26,434 nt of DNA from the NCBI GenBank assembly GCA_016928395.1, contig JAFGKV010000271.1, positions 1 through 26,434 of the forward strand, read 5' to 3'. This document shows, piece by piece, positions 24,137 through 26,434 of this stretch (its first letter is position 1; the number at the start of each line of letters is the position of its first letter). The position numbers were made by a program, and so were the translations under genes. The notes below the pieces were generated by a model. The model made no database searches. It worked only from the letters and a program-made list of their open reading frames with translations, and was not told the DNA's origin. This DNA comes from Candidatus Fermentibacterota bacterium (GTDB taxonomy: Bacteria; JAFGKV01).

Positions 24137-24442
24137 CTACATCGCAACCGAGTGCGCGCGAACTTCCCGGTCCAGTCTCCCGCCGAGTTCATCCGTCGCT
24201 ACGTCCAGATCGTAGTCTGCCTGTAGTCCGAGCCAGAACTGCGGGGTGGTGCCGAAGTACCGGGCGAGTCGGAGCGCGGTCTCAGCGGTCACCCGGCGCT
24301 TGCCAAGGACGATCTCATTGATACGCCTCGGCGGCACGCCGATGCTGAGTGCCAGTCGATTCTGGCTGAGTTCGAGCGGCTTCAAGAACTCCTCCAACAG
24401 CACCTCGCCAGGGTGCACGGGAGCGAGTTTGCGCTGTGTCAT
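24137..24442 (-). CDS. higA: HigA-family antitoxin (XRE-type helix-turn-helix)
   Basis: A 101-aa protein with the HigA/VapI layout: PVHPGEVLLEEFLKPL at the N-terminus, then the helix-turn-helix LSQNRLALSIGVPPRRINEI, then AETALRLARYFGTTPQFWL, and a C-terminal basic/acidic tail. It neutralises HigB and represses the operon. ATG 24442 is chosen by family alignment and by AAGGGA about 9 nt upstream. It starts 13 nt after the toxin stop, in the toxin-first order typical of hig loci. Confidence 0.95.
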   Translation of the reverse strand: MTQRKLAPVHPGEVLLEEFLKPLELSQNRLALSIGVPPRRINEIVLGKRRVTAETALRLARYFGTTPQFWLGLQADYDLDVATDELGGRLDREVRAHSVAM

Positions 24443-24455
24443 GGTCGGTATCCCT

Positions 24456-24737
24456 TCAGTGGTTGTCCACGATTTCGACGTCATAGGCGTCGCCGTCCCG
24501 CCAGACGAAGCACACCCGCCACTGATCATTGATGCGGATGTTATGCTGACCTTGACGGCTGCCTGACAGCTTCTCAAGGCGATTCGCCGGCGGACTCCGC
24601 AAGTCATTCACGGAGTGCGCGTTGTTGAGCATGCGCAGCTTCCGAAGCGCCACCGATTGGATGTCTCCCGGCAGCCTCCGAGAAAACTCGCGATTGAAGA
24701 TCTTCGCAGTTTCGGAATCGGCGAATGACTTGATCAT
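24456..24737 (-). CDS. higB: HigB-family RelE-like mRNA interferase toxin
   Basis: A 93-aa protein of the HigB/RelE fold, with MIKSFADSETAKIF, then LRKLRMLNNA, LRSPPANRLEKLSG, and the C-terminal core INDQWRVCFVWRDGDAYDVE. HigB toxins cleave mRNA on the ribosome. The length is typical. No Shine-Dalgarno sequence precedes the ATG; the predicted promoter puts the transcription start at the first base of the ATG. A three-codon frame (ATG-CAC-TGA) just upstream overlaps the start as TGATG. Confidence 0.95.
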   Translation of the reverse strand: MIKSFADSETAKIFNREFSRRLPGDIQSVALRKLRMLNNAHSVNDLRSPPANRLEKLSGSRQGQHNIRINDQWRVCFVWRDGDAYDVEIVDNH

Positions 24738-24743
24738 CAGTGC

Positions 24744-24779
24744 ATGATATAACGCGAGACGTTAAACGTCCAGCGTTAT
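24744..24779 (-). promoter_or_regulatory. higBA promoter and nested palindromic operator
   Basis: On the minus strand, TGGACG (24772-24767), exactly 17 nt, TATCAT (24749-24744). The 31-bp segment 24749-24779 is a nested palindrome centred on 24764: outer arms ATAACGC/GCGTTAT and inner arms ACGTT/AACGT around a central A. It covers the -35 and spacer and touches the -10, so a bound HigA dimer or tetramer would block polymerase. Confidence 0.75.
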
Positions 24780-25164
24780 GGTGTGTGGCAACTCGCTGCT
24801 CTGGCGGAGCCTGGGACACACTGCTTCTTCGCGCAGCGAGCACATCGGGGTTCGCATCAATCGGCGCGCTCGACCGTGTCGGGCTCAGCTCGAAAGTTGA
24901 CAACTTGACCACGTCCCCACACCGATCCCACTCGGCCGACCTGGGTCACGGAGTAACATTCGGCCTGCTTCAACTGGTCCGGAAGTCTTATCTGGCGGCT
25001 CCGTCGCTCAGTAAGTTGATATTTTACCTACGTCCCTAGCCCCGCTCCCTGGGCTGCTCCTCTAAACCGGCTCATCCAGAGGGAACATCGAGGTCCACGA
25101 CGTTGGCCTGGAGCATCTGCCGCATGCCGGCGGCCCCGCAGTCCGCGCGTGTGATCACTGAGGT
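24780..25164. other. Gene-free interval between higBA and the third toxin-antitoxin pair
   Basis: These 385 nt separate divergent operons. No gene, RNA or repeat could be recognised. Confidence 0.5.
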
Positions 25165-25227
25165 TTGACGATCTGTCAGGCGGAGATAGTTTATACGGTG
25201 GACACATACACAGACAGGAGGATTGCC

Positions 25228-25428
25228 TTGACTCGACTCCGAGAGATCGAGACCGCAGTTGAGACTCTGCAAGATGACGAATATGGCGACTTTCGGGAAT
25301 GGTTCCGCGCGTACGACTGGGCGAAATGGGATCGTCAGATAGAGTCTGACTCGAAGGCCGGACGGCTCGCGCTCCTCGTCCGCGAGGCGCAGGACGCCAA
25401 GGATCAAGGGACCCTGACCCCCCTGTGA
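25228..25428 (+). CDS. Small acidic antitoxin of a RelE/ParE-type pair
   Basis: A 66-aa protein rich in charged residues: TRLREIETAVETLQ, then the aromatic core REWFRAYDWAKWDRQIE, and a C-terminus DAKDQGTLTPL. The pattern matches a family of small proteins typically encoded upstream of RelE/ParE toxins. The start is TTG at 25228, chosen because AGGAGG (25216-25221) lies 6 nt upstream; longer frames from further upstream would leave that site unused. A TTGACG at 25165 may be its -35, but a matching -10 is unclear. It overlaps the toxin by four bases. Confidence 0.8.
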   Translation: MTRLREIETAVETLQDDEYGDFREWFRAYDWAKWDRQIESDSKAGRLALLVREAQDAKDQGTLTPL

Positions 25429-25688
25429 CGCACCGGGCCACAGAGGCATTCTGGCGCCGTTACCGTGCGCTACCCGCGGACACCCAAACCCCTGCTGACA
25501 AAGCTTTCCAACTCATCCAGGCGAATCCGCGGCATCCGTCCCTGCAGTTCAAGCGAGTTGGCGACTTCTGGTCTGCGCGAATCGATTCGGCCCACCGTGC
25601 GCTCGCGGTCCCCAACGGAGAGGATTTCATCTGGGTCTGGGTCGGTTCCCACGATGAATACGAGCGACTGATCAGAAGCCGCTCATAG
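25425..25688 (+). CDS. RelE/ParE-superfamily toxin
   Basis: An 87-aa protein beginning TEAFWRRYRALPADTQTPAD and continuing with NPRHPSLQFKRVGDFWSARI, RALAVPNGEDFIWVWVGSHD and EYERL, the short beta-sheet toxin core. It starts at GTG 25425 overlapping the antitoxin stop (GTGA), so synthesis is tied to antitoxin translation. Whether it cuts mRNA (RelE-like) or inhibits gyrase (ParE-like) is not decidable from sequence. Order and overlap support a type II pair. Confidence 0.87.
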   Translation: MTHRATEAFWRRYRALPADTQTPADKAFQLIQANPRHPSLQFKRVGDFWSARIDSAHRALAVPNGEDFIWVWVGSHDEYERLIRSRS

Positions 25689-26219
25689 CTGGTTGCTCGA
25701 AGTGGTGTCCAGCCGTCCTACCTTTCGTTCCTGATTTCGAACGTGGTCCAGCATCCAGAGGCAACGGGCTTCCAAGAGGCACTGTTGGGTCATTCACTCG
25801 CCATTGTCAGCCATTGGGTGCTGGGTTTCGGGCTTAGGATTTCCTCCTTGTGCCGCCCTCGCTGATCCTTGCCTCCGTGGCCTAGCCACACCGTGGTCGG
25901 CGCAGTCGACACTGGCCACCGAGGTGCGTTCCGCGCACACGGCGGTCCGTACAGCGGCACTGTCTCCTGACGCCCTAAGCCTGCGCCGGCGAAGGATTAT
26001 GGTGACCTTGTGGACATGGAATGCGAGCTCCGCACGTATGAACTTGTGCGCCCAGGCATTACCAGTGAACCACGCGGAGCCAGGGCTTGGCATGTGACAA
26101 TCCAGTTGTGATCGAGGGCCGTGGATTGGACCGGCACCCGTGGCAGAGTATTGAGCCACAAGGCTTCTGAGGGTCGGCAGAATGAGCCGCGGCTGGACCG
26201 AGAACAGGTTCGGACGGCA

Positions 26220-26239
26220 CTATTCTAACATGAGAATAG
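26220..26239. repeat. 7-bp inverted repeat
   Basis: CTATTCT and AGAATAG pair perfectly around AACATG. It is AT-rich in a GC-rich setting and could be an operator or a weak hairpin. Confidence 0.35.
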
Positions 26240-26368
26240 CGGTCAGTGTCGGCCCAGTCTTAGCCGGAGCCCTCGGCGGGAGCCGAGGATCGTCGCGGCG
26301 AGCAGGAGTGGAGGATGTGCGATCCGATCGTGTTCATCACGGCCCCGGGTGAAGGTGTCTTTTGAGTG

Positions 26369-26397
26369 AGGAGATAGGAGTAAGGAGTGAGGAGATG
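26369..26397 (+). repeat. 29-bp dispersed direct repeat, copy 2
   Basis: Identical to 9594-9622, 16.8 kb away and in the same orientation, again in gene-free DNA. Confidence 0.85.
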
Positions 26398-26434
26398 AAG
26401 AAGTCAAGGGGTGAAGGGGCTAAGAGGGAAAGAA

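Larger units (their letters stand above)
25689..26434. other. Gene-free interval at the right edge
   Basis: No coding sequence with family features or ribosome site was found in 746 nt. It carries a small inverted repeat (26220-26239) and, near the edge, the second copy of the 29-bp repeat followed by purine-rich AAGGGGTGAAGGGGC-like sequence. Confidence 0.55.

Overview
The window looks like chromosomal DNA of a high-GC Gram-negative bacterium, most likely an uncultivated member of the FCB-like lineages (Eisenbacteria/Latescibacterota/Fermentibacterota type). The basis is a beta-barrel C-terminus ending in Phe at the left edge, two large exported enzymes ending in FlgD/Por-type C-terminal modules, an O-antigen ligase-like protein, a MshEN protein, and intergenic DNA full of short dispersed repeats. 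The lineage is an inference; no rRNA gene is present.

Left part (about 0.27-7.7 kb, minus strand): a formate module. In transcription order it has a single-domain response regulator, a selenocysteine-containing formate dehydrogenase catalytic subunit (fdhA, read through an in-frame UGA at 6226-6228 followed by a bSECIS-like hairpin), a NuoE-NuoF fusion subunit (ATGA overlap with fdhA), a FocA-type formate channel, and a MobB-MobA fusion for molybdenum cofactor maturation. Together they would carry electrons between formate and NAD(H) at a Mo/W-bis-MGD, Sec-dependent enzyme, move formate across the membrane and mature the cofactor.

Middle (8.5-21.9 kb): an exported MsrB-MsrA fusion, a minus-strand MshEN-type protein, a secreted M1 metallopeptidase followed closely by a VTE5/DGK1-like membrane kinase or cytidylyltransferase, and a convergent O-antigen ligase-like gene with an 8-bp terminator-like hairpin between them. 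Then comes a tightly packed plus-strand run with a near-consensus promoter: secreted GH13 glucan-active enzyme, HprK-like P-loop kinase, NudC, YigZ/IMPACT protein and a single-HKD PLD-family protein. Junctions in this run are 0-1 nt or overlapping, so translational coupling is likely.

Right part (21.9-26.4 kb): gene-poor, repeat-rich accessory DNA with three type II toxin-antitoxin loci: MazF with a ribbon-helix-helix antitoxin, HigB-HigA, and a GTGA-overlapping antitoxin/RelE-ParE pair. Two have readable promoters. The higBA promoter is covered by a nested 31-bp palindrome and predicts a leaderless toxin mRNA. Perfect 53-bp and 29-bp direct repeats lie in the intergenic DNA.
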